Below, in pieces: positions 1 to 9,446 of a DNA stretch of 64,000 bases; the first letter of the stretch is position 1, and the number at the start of each line of letters is the position of its first letter. The position numbers and the translations under genes were made by a program. The notes under the pieces are model-generated. The model was given only the letters and a program-made list of their open reading frames with translations. It did no database searches and was not told the DNA's origin. Source of the stretch: Paenibacillus sp. RC67 (GTDB lineage: Bacteria; Bacillota; Bacilli; Paenibacillales; NBRC-103111); contig NZ_CP125098.1 of the NCBI RefSeq assembly GCF_030020805.1, forward strand, positions 1,902,001-1,966,000, written 5' to 3'.

Positions 1-387
1 ACCGACACGTCGGATCTCCACGTTATCCGCATCGGAACGGCCTACGGGTGTATCAGGCGATACGATATTGGGTGCCTGATGCAGCAGCCTCTTACATGCT
101 TGCTCGGCCGCAGCAAGCTTCTTCTCAAGCCCTGCAAGCTCTCCGTTCCATTCCTTGACGGTCTGTTTACCTTGCTCAGCTTCTTCGAGTTTCCCAGTTT
201 GCATGAGAAGATTAATGTCCTGAGACAGCTTATTCCTGGCTTGACGAAGGGGCTCAATCTGCAGCAGCAGAGCTCGTTTGTGCTCATCTTGCTCCAGCAG
301 CTCCTTGATGGATACCTCCATTCCTTTTTGATCGGCTATCGCTTGAAGCCGTTCTCCGTTCTCTCGAATCCATTTGATGTCTAACAT
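1..387 (-). CDS. serS: Seryl-tRNA synthetase, N-terminal part (runs off the window)
   Basis: Charges tRNA-Ser with serine in the cytoplasm. Only the first 129 codons are present. The protein opens MLDIKWIRENGERLQAIADQ, the usual start of bacterial SerRS, and continues into the long antiparallel coiled-coil arm that contacts the tRNA variable arm (Lys/Glu/Gln-rich heptads at about residues 30-100). The class II catalytic core lies outside the window. The ATG at 387 is the only good start and follows directly on a T-box leader on the same strand, so expression is expected to respond to uncharged tRNA-Ser. Identification is firm from the N-terminus plus the leader. Confidence 0.9.
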   Translation of the reverse strand, partial: MLDIKWIRENGERLQAIADQKGMEVSIKELLEQDEHKRALLLQIEPLRQARNKLSQDINLLMQTGKLEEAEQGKQTVKEWNGELAGLEKKLAAAEQACKRLLHQAPNIVSPDTPVGRSDADNVEIRRVG

Positions 388-409
388 GGTACCGCGCTCC
401 TTTTCGTAA

Positions 410-612
410 AAAAATACAAAAAGCGCCCTCATCCGTATGGGACGAGGAGCGCTTAGCTCGCGGTGCCACCCAACTTGACCGAACAAACAAGGTTGTTCGA
501 TCCTCTTTGGTTCCGCGGTAACGGGCGGGTCCGGTTAGCTTAGGGAGCATGAAGCCCCTTGACGAAAACGCCTCCGAGTTGGATTCTCTTCATAGGCATA
601 ATAGACACGATT
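410..612 (-). promoter_or_regulatory. T-box leader of serS
   Basis: Read on the minus strand, the core T-box GGTGGCACCGCG lies at 459-470. It is followed by a GC-rich hairpin (420-455) ending in a run of U, the regulated terminator just before serS. Pairing of the T-box bulge with the CCA end of uncharged tRNA would form the antiterminator. The leader is short (about 150 nt from the probable transcription start to the T-box) and I could not assign a Stem I specifier with confidence. Confidence 0.8.
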
Positions 613-623
613 TAATTTTTCCT

Positions 624-653
624 AGTATAACGTATTCGGCTTTGGTTATGCAA
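624..653 (-). promoter_or_regulatory. Sigma-A-type promoter of serS
   Basis: On the minus strand TTGCAT (648-653) and TATACT (624-629) are separated by 18 nt. This places the transcript start at about 615, immediately before the T-box leader. Confidence 0.55.
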
Positions 654-887
654 GTGCCGGCTTTTAACAGCTGTGTTCTATGGCTGATAAGTTAGCGCCT
701 TCAAATTGCCCTACCTTTGTATGAGCAATTAGGGTCCAAAGTATAAGTTATTCTTGCAAATAGAGAGAAAACGTGAATATTGTCTAAATTCATCTGTGTT
801 TTGTTCATGGTTCGAGACTGTCAGCCCTATTACAATAAGATAAGTCGTGCATGCATGAATACATGAATGATTCGGGAGGGATCCATT
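654..887. other. Intergenic stretch before the GH95 gene
   Basis: Divergent spacer between the serS promoter and the GH95 gene. No convincing gene, operator or hairpin was found beyond the ribosome-binding site at 874-880. Confidence 0.4.
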
Positions 888-3195
888 GTGCAATTCAATG
901 AACAAATACAGGAAACGAAGCTGTGGTATCGTAAGCCGGCCAAAAAGTGGCTGCAGGCGCTCCCTATAGGTAGCGGCCGAATTGGCGCAATGGTACATGG
1001 AGAAATCAACCGTGAAGTGATCCAGCTTAACGAGGATACGGTGTGGACAAGAGGGCCTGTTGATCGTAACAATCCGGACTCGCTGCAAACGATCGATGAA
1101 ATACGCAGGCTGCTTGCTGCAGGCAAGGTGGAAGAGGCTCATGATATTGCCGATATGGGCATGATGGGTGTATCTCGCCGCCAGCCTCCCTACCAGACAT
1201 TAGGTGAGCTTAATTTATTTTTTCCGGGGCATAAGGAAAGCAAAACCGAGGAATACCGCAGAGAGCTTGATTTGGAAACCGGGATGGCTAAGGTGAGCTA
1301 TCGAATGGAGGATACGGTTTATACAAGAGAAATTTTTGCCAGCTCTCCAGACCAGGCATTAATTGTTCGATTGACAGCAGAGGGTCCGAAACGACTTCGC
1401 TTTGGCGCCAATCTGTTCCGCAAGTTTGATGCGATTACGGAAGTGGCAGATGCGGACACGGTCTGTTTGGACGGGCAGTGTGGCGCCTGGGGAACGAAAT
1501 TTCACGTTCGATTGAAAGCTGTATTAGAAGGCGGGAGCAGCCGCATATTAGGCGATCATATTTATGTAGAAGGTGCGGATGCCGTCACATTGGTGCTGAC
1601 CGTGTCTACTGACTTCCGGTATGAGCAGTATCGGGAACGGTGCAAGGAGGAGCTTCAGCATACGGCATCAACTCCCTACGTATTACTGCTTGAGCGGCAC
1701 CTTGCGGAATATCGACCATGGTTCGATCGGATGAAGCTTTCACTTGCTAACGAGGCACGTGAAGAGCTAACCAAGCTTCCAACGGATGAACGGCTAGCTC
1801 GCATGAAAAATGGGGAAGAAGATACAGGACTTTCGGAGCTCTACTTTCATTATGGACGTTACTTATTAATTGCTAGCAGCCGTCCCGGTACGATCCCTGC
1901 TAATTTGCAGGGAATATGGAACGACAGCTACGTTCCCTCCTGGGATTCCAAATATACGATTAACATTAATATTCAGATGAATTATTGGCCAGCAGAAGTA
2001 TGCAACATGGCGGAGCTTCATTTTCCCTTATTTGACCATTTGGATAGAATGCTGCCGAAAGGCCAGGAGACGGCTCGTATTCAGTATGGCGCTCGCGGAT
2101 TTATGTGCCATCACAATACGGATTTGTGGGGGGATACGGCGCCGACCGATTTTGCTCGAGCAGGTTTGTGGCAGATGGGGGCGGCATGGTTATGCTTCCA
2201 CTTGTGGGAGCATTATACGTTCAGCTTGGATAGGTCCTTTTTGGCGGAGAGGGGTTATCCGTTGATGAAAGAAGCCGCCTTGTTCATTCTGGACTTCATC
2301 GTGAAGGATACGGACGGGAAGCTGCATATAGGACCTACTGTATCACCTGAAAATATATTCAGGCTGCCTAACGGCGAGGTAGGAAGAATATGCATGGACC
2401 CGGCTATGGACATTCAGATCGCCAAGGGGTTGTTCGAACGGTGCATTGAAGCAGCCGAGATTCTTCAGGTAGATGAAGAATTGCGACAGGAGTGGAAGGA
2501 ATCGTGCGAGCTGTTACCTGAACCCAAGGTCGGGCGATTCGGGCAGCTGCAGGAGTGGGAAGAGGATTATGAAGAAGTTGATCCTGGGCATCGACATCTT
2601 TCCCATCTATTCGGTATATTCCCGGATCATCAGCTGCTGCGTGACGAACAATGGTCGCAGGCGGCGCGTGTTGCTTTGGAGCGTCGCTTGGAGTATGGCG
2701 GAGGAGGTACGGGCTGGAGCCTTGCATGGATTATTAGCCTATGGGCGCGCTTCTCCGAAGGGAATAAAGCCAATGAGATGATTACCAAGCTTCTCCGTGT
2801 CAGCACGGCAGACAATATGCTCGATTTGCATCCTCCGCTTATTTTCCAGATTGACGGAAACTTGGGAGCTGTAGCAGGTATAGCCGAAATGCTGCTGCAG
2901 TCGCATGAAGGAACCATTCGCTTGCTCCCTTGCACTGCCTGGCGCATGGTCTCAAGGCTCTGTCGGTGGTCTTCGTGCTCGGGGTGGTTTCGAAGTCTCG
3001 ATGGCCTGGAAGCATTCGCTTCTGGAGCAAGCCCAGATCGTATCGCTGAACGGCGGGATATGCAGGATTCAATCCGAGCTGCCCCTTGAAATTGATCATG
3101 GAGGACAGCCGGTAGTCATAACTGCAGGGGGTTACGGACTCATTGAATTCCCGACTCAAGAAGGCGCAGCCTACGATATTCGTGTACTCTCCTAG
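888..3195 (+). pseudogene. GH95 alpha-L-fucosidase/galactosidase-type glycosidase, frameshifted
   Basis: Glycoside hydrolase family 95 removes alpha-L-fucose or alpha-L-galactose from plant or host glycans. The N-terminal domain opens [20 protein letters not shown]. The (alpha/alpha)6 catalytic barrel shows [12 protein letters not shown] near residue 360, HRHLSHLFG near 570 and QIDGNLG near 655, all family hallmarks. GTG at 888 is preferred because GGGAGGG (874-880) lies just upstream; an ATG at 867 precedes that site. One extra T at about 2930/2931 shifts the frame after residue 681. The native C-terminus ([19 protein letters not shown], ending at 3195) continues in the next frame, whereas the unshifted frame stops at 3089 after 53 foreign residues. 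The catalytic motifs precede the break, but the C-terminal beta domain is lost. A real mutation and a sequencing error cannot be told apart here. Confidence 0.88.
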
Positions 3196-3218
3196 CAGGT
3201 GTTAACAAAATAGTTAGA

Positions 3219-3249
3219 CAAAAAGGATGGTATAGTGCCATCCTTTTTT
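3219..3249 (+). terminator. Intrinsic terminator after GH95
   Basis: AAAAAGGATGG and CCATCCTTTTTT form a stem around a short loop, followed by a T-run. Confidence 0.85.
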
Positions 3250-3337
3250 GCGTTCTCTTATCCTTTACAACCATTCTAGTTTCTCAAAATAGTACCTCTT
3301 CTACTCGAGGAGGAGCCTTCTTTACACGACTCTATAA

Positions 3338-3544
3338 GTGCCATTAGAAGACATACATCAACGATTGATAGAAATGGAATTAATAGAAATACAGGCTAGA
3401 GCGCGGTTCAAGTTATTTATAGGAAACGTATTAATACAGTATCAACGGATTATTAAAGCTATTTGGAACGGAGGGATGAATAACTATGAAGACTATTTGT
3501 CTGTATTGCTAGAGTCGACAGTAGAAATCGCGGACCGAGAATAG
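3338..3544 (+). CDS. Small hypothetical protein (68 aa)
   Basis: A GTG-initiated ORF rich in Ile, Glu and Arg, probably alpha-helical. It reads MPLEDIHQRLIEMELIEIQA and then has no recognised motif. A GGAGGAG sequence lies at about 3310-3316, which is too far (over 20 nt) to be an ideal ribosome-binding site. It sits 53 bp before the ArsB-like gene and could be a leader cistron, a decayed regulator or chance. The rest of 3250-3597 shows nothing else I can name. Confidence 0.3.
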   Translation: MPLEDIHQRLIEMELIEIQARARFKLFIGNVLIQYQRIIKAIWNGGMNNYEDYLSVLLESTVEIADRE

Positions 3545-3597
3545 TAGATTTGTTACCGCTGATAGAAGTGGCAACATCATAAAGGAGAGTGAAACGT

Positions 3598-4941
3598 ATG
3601 GTTGAGCTAATGGTCCCGATCACAATTCTTGCCTTTCTCTGCACGGTTATGTTTATATTTTGGAGACCTCAAGTCAATGAAGCGATACCCGCATCCATAG
3701 GAGCCGCTTTGGTCTTATTGAGCGGCAGTGTTACATTAGCCGACTTGGGAAAAATATTTGATACGATAAGTGGAGCGGCAATTACAATTATTGCAACGAT
3801 TGTGATGGCGATTGTTTTGGAAAGCTTCGGTTTCTTTCAATGGGCAGCGGAAAAACTGGTGGACAAGGCTAGGGGCTCGGGTGTGCGCCTATTTTGGTAT
3901 ATTAACCTGCTCTGCTTCCTTATGACTTTATTTGTCAATAATGACGGCAGTATTCTTATTACAACCCCGATCCTACTCCTTCTGCTGCAGCATCTCGGCT
4001 TGAAAAATCATCAAAAAATACCTTATTTATTGTCCGGTGCTTTGGTAGCAACGGCATCAAGCGCTCCTATTGGAGTGAGTAACATTGTCAATTTAATAGC
4101 ATTAAAAATCGTCCATATGGACTTGTATATGCACACAGCCATGATGTTTGTTCCTGCTACTCTGGGTCTTGTTCTTCTCGTTGTCATGCTTTACCTCGAG
4201 TTCCATAAAGTACTGCCACGCACCTTGCCTGGAGGTACACGGAAATTTGCTCTCGCCAAAGGAAGTCATCCACTCCAGGGGGATGAACCATCTATGTCTG
4301 TGGAGAAGCGCAACAAATTTATGAGAAATATTTTAATCTTCGTTTTTTGCGTCAGGGTCAGCCTTTTTGCAGCGTCCTACTTTCATGTTCCCGTTTCGTT
4401 GGCGGCTATTCTTGGTTCCCTGATACTGCTTGGTTGGCGTTGGTATCGACTGAATATTTCGCCTGCCGATATGCTGAAAAAAACGCCTTGGTATATATTC
4501 ATCTTCGCCTTTGGTATGTACGTCATCATTTATGGCTTGAATAACATCGGGTTGACCCAGTGGCTTATTCATTTCCTACAGCCGTTCGTTTCGGGCAGTA
4601 TCCTTCAAGCCAGTATCATGATGGGGGTGTTGGTATCGGTTCTATCCAATCTGTTCAATAATCATCCCGCATTAATGGTTGGAACATTAACGTTGACTAA
4701 CATGGGACTCGATCCTTTAACTTTGAAAATATCTTATTTGGCTAGTGTTATTGGCAGCGATATTGGGTCCTTACTGCTTCCGATCGGAACGCTGGCAACC
4801 TTAATGTGGATGCATATTTTGAAAAAAGGCAAGGTTGTTATCACCTGGGGACAATATTTGAAAGTGACATCTATCGTTATCCCCGTAACAACGATGTTTA
4901 CGCTGATCGTGCTAGCCTATTGGGTCAATTGGATTTTTTAA
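3598..4941 (+). CDS. ArsB/NhaD-superfamily membrane transporter
   Basis: A polytopic inner-membrane protein of about 447 residues with 11-12 hydrophobic segments. It resembles the ArsB arsenite pump and related Na+/H+ or anion antiporters (ion transporter superfamily). Supporting features are the duplicated half-transporter layout, NNDGSILITTPILLLLLQH near residue 116 and a second Asn-rich re-entrant loop (LSNLFNNHPALMVG) near residue 355. ATG 3598 is chosen because AAAGGAGAG lies about 9 nt upstream; a GTG at 3589 is in frame but overlaps that site. No arsR or arsC is nearby, so arsenite as substrate is not supported by context. It appears monocistronic, with its own terminator. Confidence 0.75.
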   Translation: MVELMVPITILAFLCTVMFIFWRPQVNEAIPASIGAALVLLSGSVTLADLGKIFDTISGAAITIIATIVMAIVLESFGFFQWAAEKLVDKARGSGVRLFWYINLLCFLMTLFVNNDGSILITTPILLLLLQHLGLKNHQKIPYLLSGALVATASSAPIGVSNIVNLIALKIVHMDLYMHTAMMFVPATLGLVLLVVMLYLEFHKVLPRTLPGGTRKFALAKGSHPLQGDEPSMSVEKRNKFMRNILIFVFCVRVSLFAASYFHVPVSLAAILGSLILLGWRWYRLNISPADMLKKTPWYIFIFAFGMYVIIYGLNNIGLTQWLIHFLQPFVSGSILQASIMMGVLVSVLSNLFNNHPALMVGTLTLTNMGLDPLTLKISYLASVIGSDIGSLLLPIGTLATLMWMHILKKGKVVITWGQYLKVTSIVIPVTTMFTLIVLAYWVNWIF

Positions 4942-4954
4942 AAGCAATGGTATT

Positions 4955-5003
4955 GTAAAGCCTGGAACATATCCATTTTTGGTATGATTCCGGGCTTTTA
5001 TTT
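4955..5003 (+). terminator. Intrinsic terminator after the ArsB-like gene
   Basis: AAAGCCTGGAA and TTCCGGGCTTT form an imperfect stem followed by TTATTTTG. Confidence 0.65.
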
Positions 5004-5179
5004 TGCTCCATTAGAATCTTTTCCTAGCATATTTTTCCATATTGAGGGTCGAGTTTTATCGGAGTGCTTAAAACTAACGTGAAGGTTCTCATGAATGAAT
5101 CAGAGTAACATCAGTCCTATCTATAGGAATTAAATGGTATATTGGATATATCATTTTTAGGAGTGATGAAATGGAATGA

Positions 5180-5587
5180 GTCTCGTATTTGCTATTTTTT
5201 CGATATTTGCTGTACCCTTTAGCACCTCAAATAGATCGTTTCTATTGTTTTATGGGCATACTGGGATTAAATAGCGTTCAAAACGGTGACGTACTTGCTG
5301 CTTCGGCCAGAGTTCTCTATTAGGTACGGGCAAAAACTTGCATTACGCTACGAATGATATGGGTCAGACGGCAGATGGGATCGTCGGTGGTATTACGAGA
5401 ATGCTTCAACAACTGACGGGATGCCGTGATCCTCATTTGGAGTATCGGTACGATTGGCTAGGTAAGGCTCTTTGCAGTTATTGCGCTTAGTACGGCGTAT
5501 GTTATACTGGGTAAACGATTTGCTGCACAGCGGAAATCTGTGACTGCTGCAGGGACTCAGATCGTTTTTTGTACCGCAAACTCGTAA
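5180..5587 (+). pseudogene. Decayed MFS transporter remnant
   Basis: No intact ORF occurs at 5004-5711. Pieces in different frames read like the C-terminal part of a drug-efflux MFS protein: near 5350-5410 a segment MGQTADGIVGGITRMLQQLT, and near 5480-5587 a hydrophobic end VIALSTAYVILGKRFAAQRK. Frame changes and stops separate them. The match rests on general resemblance to 14-TM MFS proteins, so the family is tentative; the decayed state is clearer. Confidence 0.35.
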
Positions 5588-5711
5588 TGAAGCAAGAAGA
5601 AAAGAAGTGGACGCCTACTGCGTCATAAATAATTATGATCTAGGCGAACGCACAATGAATAATATTACATATACTGTAGGCATGTGACTAAGTTGTTGCG
5701 GAGGGGTAACA

Positions 5712-7019
5712 ATGGCGAACTATCATTTTATCGGAATTAAGGGCAGCGGTATGAGCGCGTTGGCGCAGATGCTGCATGATCTTGGGCACCGTATTCAAGG
5801 CGAAGATATCGAGGAATATATTTTTACACAGGCCGCTTTGGAATCCCGGCGTATTCCGATGTATGCTTTTGGGGCTGCGCCACTGCCGGCTTCAGAGATG
5901 ACCGTAATTGTATCCAATGCATTCCAGGATGATCATCCTGCGGTTGTCCGCTGCAAGCGGGCTGGCTATCCGATTCGTCGGTACCATCATTTTCTTGGAG
6001 AATGGATGAAAAGCTACACGAGTATTGCGATAACCGGCTCACACGGCAAAACAACGACGACTGGAATGATGTCCCATGCACTGGGTGCTGTTCGGCCGAC
6101 GTGCAGCTTAATTGGAGACGGTACAGGCAAAGGAAGCCCGAAAGCCAATCTTTTTGTATTTGAAAGCTGTGAGTATAGAAGGCATTTCCTGGCATATCGG
6201 CCAGAAATCGCTGTAATTACAAATATTGATTTCGACCACCCGGATTATTTTGCCGATATTGATGATGTCAGATCTGCATTTGAAGAAATGGCCTCTTTGG
6301 TAGGCAGCCATCTTGTCGCTTGTGGCGACGATGCTCAGGTTCGTTTGTTGCAAACGGGAAAGAAGACTCTGCTTTATGGCTTAGGTGAGCATAATGAGTT
6401 GAGAGCGTCGGAACTTGCTGTTGAAAACGGAGGGGTCGCTTTTAACGTCCATTGGCGTCATACGCAGCTTGGCCGCTTCTGGATTCCGTCTTTCGGCAAG
6501 CACAATGTTCTTAACGCCCTGGCAGTCATCGGGACGGGAGTGAGCTTAGATCTTGATTTGGAGCAGATCCGTCATCACATGAGAGGCTTTGCCGGAGTGA
6601 AACGACGTTTTACAGAGAAACAATGGAGAGGGAATGTGCTGATAGACGATTATGCGCATCATCCTTCTGAAATTACAGCTACGCTTGAAGCAGTGAGAAG
6701 CAAGTACCCGGAGAAAAAAGTAGTCGGAGTGTTTCAACCGCATACGTTCAGCCGCGTTGAGAAGCTGATGGATGATTTTGCCGTTTCCTTGAGGGGGGCG
6801 GATGACGTATTCTTATGTCCTATCTTCGGTTCGGCAAGAGAAGCGGCTGGCAGCGTATCCATTGAGCAGCTGCGCGAGCAAATTCCTAACGCTCAGCTCA
6901 TATCGGAGCATACGGTAGGTGATTTAACCTCCTATGAAAACAGTGTGCTGGTTTTCATGGGCGCAGGAGATATCCAGAAGTATCAGGTGCTGTTGGAGAA
7001 AATGACAGCCTCGCATTAA
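5712..7019 (+). CDS. murC: UDP-N-acetylmuramate--L-alanine ligase
   Basis: The ATP-dependent Mur ligase that adds L-Ala to UDP-MurNAc, the first peptide step of peptidoglycan precursor synthesis, in the cytoplasm. Of 435 residues, the N-terminal Rossmann domain begins HFIGIKGSGMSALAQML. The P-loop ITGSHGKTTTTGM lies near residue 107, NIDFDHPDYF near 175, and the C-terminal domain carries DDYAHHPSEI near 313. Length and motifs fit MurC (GSGMS) rather than MurD/E/F. ATG 5712 follows GGAGGGG. The gene stands alone between a decayed transporter and a bidirectional terminator, away from any dcw cluster, as is common for murC in Bacillales. Confidence 0.93.
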   Translation: MANYHFIGIKGSGMSALAQMLHDLGHRIQGEDIEEYIFTQAALESRRIPMYAFGAAPLPASEMTVIVSNAFQDDHPAVVRCKRAGYPIRRYHHFLGEWMKSYTSIAITGSHGKTTTTGMMSHALGAVRPTCSLIGDGTGKGSPKANLFVFESCEYRRHFLAYRPEIAVITNIDFDHPDYFADIDDVRSAFEEMASLVGSHLVACGDDAQVRLLQTGKKTLLYGLGEHNELRASELAVENGGVAFNVHWRHTQLGRFWIPSFGKHNVLNALAVIGTGVSLDLDLEQIRHHMRGFAGVKRRFTEKQWRGNVLIDDYAHHPSEITATLEAVRSKYPEKKVVGVFQPHTFSRVEKLMDDFAVSLRGADDVFLCPIFGSAREAAGSVSIEQLREQIPNAQLISEHTVGDLTSYENSVLVFMGAGDIQKYQVLLEKMTASH

Positions 7020-7028
7020 TGGCATCAT

Positions 7029-7073
7029 AAAAAGGGTGTTCCAAGTCATGGTAATGACTGGAGCACCCTTTTG
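7029..7073. terminator. Bidirectional terminator between murC and the convergent reductase gene
   Basis: AAAAGGGTG pairs with CACCCTTTT, with a second inner stem AGTCAT/ATGACT. Runs of A and T on both sides allow use from either strand. Confidence 0.85.
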
Positions 7074-7078
7074 CGTTA

Positions 7079-8020
7079 CTAGGCTTTCAAAATATCTTCG
7101 ATGGCACTCAGCACATCTTGGGATAATGTAATTCCGCTTGCAGCACAGTTCTCAACGACTTGCTCAGGACGACTTGCGCCTACAAGAGCGCTTGCAACGT
7201 TGCTTTGACGAAGAATCCAGGCAATCGCAAGCTGGGAAACCTTGATGCCGAGCTCATCGGCGATTTTGGAAATTTTCTCAACACGAATCAGGTTCGTTTC
7301 GTTCAGCTGCTTTTCTCCCCAGTTTTTGCTGGCAGCGCGGCTGTCTTCAGGTACCGGTTGACCGAGGCGGTATTTGCCTGTCAATAATCCTTGAGCCAGT
7401 GGCGAGAAGACGACTTGACCGTAGCCTTTTTCTTGACCGATAGGAATGATTTCTTTCTCGATGTAGCGGTTGAACATGTTGTAAACCGGTTGGTTCACAA
7501 TGATTTTGTCCAGCAGCAGCTTGTCCGCGATCGCATATGCTTCCACGATTTGAGCCGGAGTCCATTCGCTTACGCCGATGTAGAGAACTTTTCCTTGGGA
7601 AACGAGGTCGTCCAATGCGCGAAGCGTTTCTTCCAGAGGAGCCTCTTTGTCATAACGGTGGCAGTAGTAAATATCGATGTAATCAGCTCCGAGACGCTTC
7701 AAGCTTGCATCGCATTGCTCCATAATATGTTTGCGGGACAGGCCGCGGTCGTTCGGACCTTCACCCATCTTGTTAAATACTTTTGTAGCTAAGACATAGG
7801 ATTCTCTAGGATATTGGGACAACGCTTTGCCCATTACTTTCTCGGCTTCGCCGCGCTCATACATGTTCGCAGTGTCGAAGAAATTGACGCCTAGATCATA
7901 AGCCTGCTCTATGGAACGAACCGCATTATCGTCAGCAACATATCCTCCGTAGGTTAACCAGCTTCCTAAGCTGATTTCGCTGACCTTCAGTCCGCTGTTG
8001 CCTAATCTTCTGTATTGCAT
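7079..8020 (-). CDS. Aldo/keto reductase (YhdN/Kv-beta-like family)
   Basis: NADPH-dependent oxidoreductase of 313 aa. It opens MQYRRLGNSGLKVSEISLGS. The tetrad is visible as Asp and Tyr in DTANMYERGEAE, Lys in LATKVFNKM and His in YYCHRYDKE, with cofactor-binding residues in GASRPEQV near the C-terminus. The sequence is closest in style to voltage-gated potassium channel beta-subunit-like AKRs. ATG 8020 is chosen because GGGAGGCG lies 8 nt upstream; an ATG at 8041 has no such site. Substrate unknown. Confidence 0.88.
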   Translation of the reverse strand: MQYRRLGNSGLKVSEISLGSWLTYGGYVADDNAVRSIEQAYDLGVNFFDTANMYERGEAEKVMGKALSQYPRESYVLATKVFNKMGEGPNDRGLSRKHIMEQCDASLKRLGADYIDIYYCHRYDKEAPLEETLRALDDLVSQGKVLYIGVSEWTPAQIVEAYAIADKLLLDKIIVNQPVYNMFNRYIEKEIIPIGQEKGYGQVVFSPLAQGLLTGKYRLGQPVPEDSRAASKNWGEKQLNETNLIRVEKISKIADELGIKVSQLAIAWILRQSNVASALVGASRPEQVVENCAASGITLSQDVLSAIEDILKA

Positions 8021-8311
8021 TGTAAAAACGCCTCCCAGCATGGTCTTTTTCTTTCCTACCTAAACATTATAAAAACATTCATTGCTTTTGGTAAGAGCTG
8101 AAAAAGAGTTCATTAACTTACCCAAAGGTATGACACTTACGTTATAGTAAGTTGCTATATAAAGAAAAATCAAAGAAATGAAGCATATGGATGAATTTTG
8201 GATAAGAATAACTGAGCTTTCGCTATTGTGTTTCGTAAATCATGATTTAAACCGTCTTCAAATGACTATAAAAGAAATTGTAACAACATATCGAATGAAG
8301 GAGGTGTAACG
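8021..8311. other. Intergenic stretch, promoter region only
   Basis: AT-rich spacer between the divergent reductase gene and the CDGSH remnant. It presumably holds both promoters. No ORF or strong hairpin was recognised. Confidence 0.35.
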
Positions 8312-8365
8312 ATGTCGGAGGTTCAAATAACCGTATCGGATAACGGTCCTTTAATTATATCTTAA
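8312..8365 (+). pseudogene. Truncated start of a CDGSH-type iron-sulfur protein gene
   Basis: A near-perfect ribosome-binding site (AAGGAGGTG) precedes ATG 8312, but the ORF has only 17 codons: MSEVQITVSDNGPLIIS. This resembles the N-terminus of small CDGSH iron-sulfur proteins (V-x-D/K-NGPL-I/V), but the Cys/His cluster region is absent. The stop (8363-8365) overlaps the stop of convergent alkA (8362-8364). This suggests a deletion that removed the rest of the gene and joined its start to the alkA end. Family assignment from 17 residues is weak. Confidence 0.45.
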
Positions 8366-9303
8366 TAGATTGTTCTCCACAGATAAAAGGTCGCATAAGC
8401 TTTCCAATCTCCCCAAGGGGCGGAAAGCTGTTTTAGTTTCTCAAGAGAAGGTTTATTGGGCAGTCCCATTAACTGCTTCACCGCATTATGCAGACCGACG
8501 TCTTCAATTGGAAAGGCGGAAGGTGCTTTTAAACAACGCATTAATACATAATTGGCGGTCCAAGGGCCGATGCCGCGAATTTGCACAAGCTGCTTTTCGA
8601 TAGCTTTCGGATCTTTCAATTGAAGCAGCATTTCTTTGGAGAGCTGCCCCTCCGATATCAGCTTGGCAACCCCTATGAGATATTCGGCTTTTTTGCTTGT
8701 CAGCTGTAGAGGAGTCAAGTCGGCAACTGTTAGCTTGGCTATCGCCTCAGGAGTCGGAAATATCCAGTAAGGCTGTCCATTCCAATTAGCAGATTGACCG
8801 AAAGTCTCAACGACTCTTCTTTTCAACGTATAAGCGAACGCAAGATTAATCTGCTGACCTAGAATTCCCCAGCACAAAGCCTCGAATAAGTCGGGGATTC
8901 CTACGATCCGAAGACCACGAAACTGCTGTACAACACTTCCGAGCAGCGAATCGTGTTCGGCGATTTGATAGAACGGTTCGAGATTCGTACCTAGATCAAA
9001 CCACTCCCACACATAATGGATAGCTGCTGCACGCTCCAATGCCTCTGGAGGAACATCACCCAAGAAGCGAATCTTAAGGAGATTGTCTTCTGCTTTGGTT
9101 ATTTGTACGAGTACTTGAGAGTCTTCGATAGGGATTAGTTTGTAAATCGCCTTATTCTCCACATGAAACATACATTCGTTGGAGGAACGTTCGAGATATC
9201 CCAGAGTATGTTCAAAGCTGAACACGGATGGGGGAGTTAATAGAATGTGGTCCTCATGATCGGTCCAATGTCCGTCGGGAACAAGTATGTGATCGGCTTT
9301 CAT
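8362..9303 (-). CDS. alkA: DNA-3-methyladenine glycosylase II (HhH-GPD)
   Basis: Base-excision repair glycosylase that removes alkylated purines. Of 313 aa, the N-terminal AlkA-N-like beta domain (to about residue 120) is followed by the helical HhH-GPD domain with LCWGILGQQINLAFAYTLKR. The hairpin LVQIRGIGPWTANYVLMR lies near residue 243 and the catalytic Asp in FPIEDVG near 272. AGGAGGGC lies before ATG 9303. It is divergent from adaA with a 143 bp shared spacer, so both are probably controlled by methylated AdaA, as in the Bacillus adaptive response. Confidence 0.9.
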   Translation of the reverse strand: MKADHILVPDGHWTDHEDHILLTPPSVFSFEHTLGYLERSSNECMFHVENKAIYKLIPIEDSQVLVQITKAEDNLLKIRFLGDVPPEALERAAAIHYVWEWFDLGTNLEPFYQIAEHDSLLGSVVQQFRGLRIVGIPDLFEALCWGILGQQINLAFAYTLKRRVVETFGQSANWNGQPYWIFPTPEAIAKLTVADLTPLQLTSKKAEYLIGVAKLISEGQLSKEMLLQLKDPKAIEKQLVQIRGIGPWTANYVLMRCLKAPSAFPIEDVGLHNAVKQLMGLPNKPSLEKLKQLSAPWGDWKAYATFYLWRTIY

Positions 9304-9446
9304 AGCGCCCTCCTTATTTTGAATATGTCGCTACCTTCTTTTTATCATAACAAGCTGCGATTGGCTTTTGAAATCTTGCTTTTCTATTCTGCATCGGTTA
9401 CGTTTTCGTTACAACACGGGTATACTGGGCTTGGAGGTGAGCGTCC

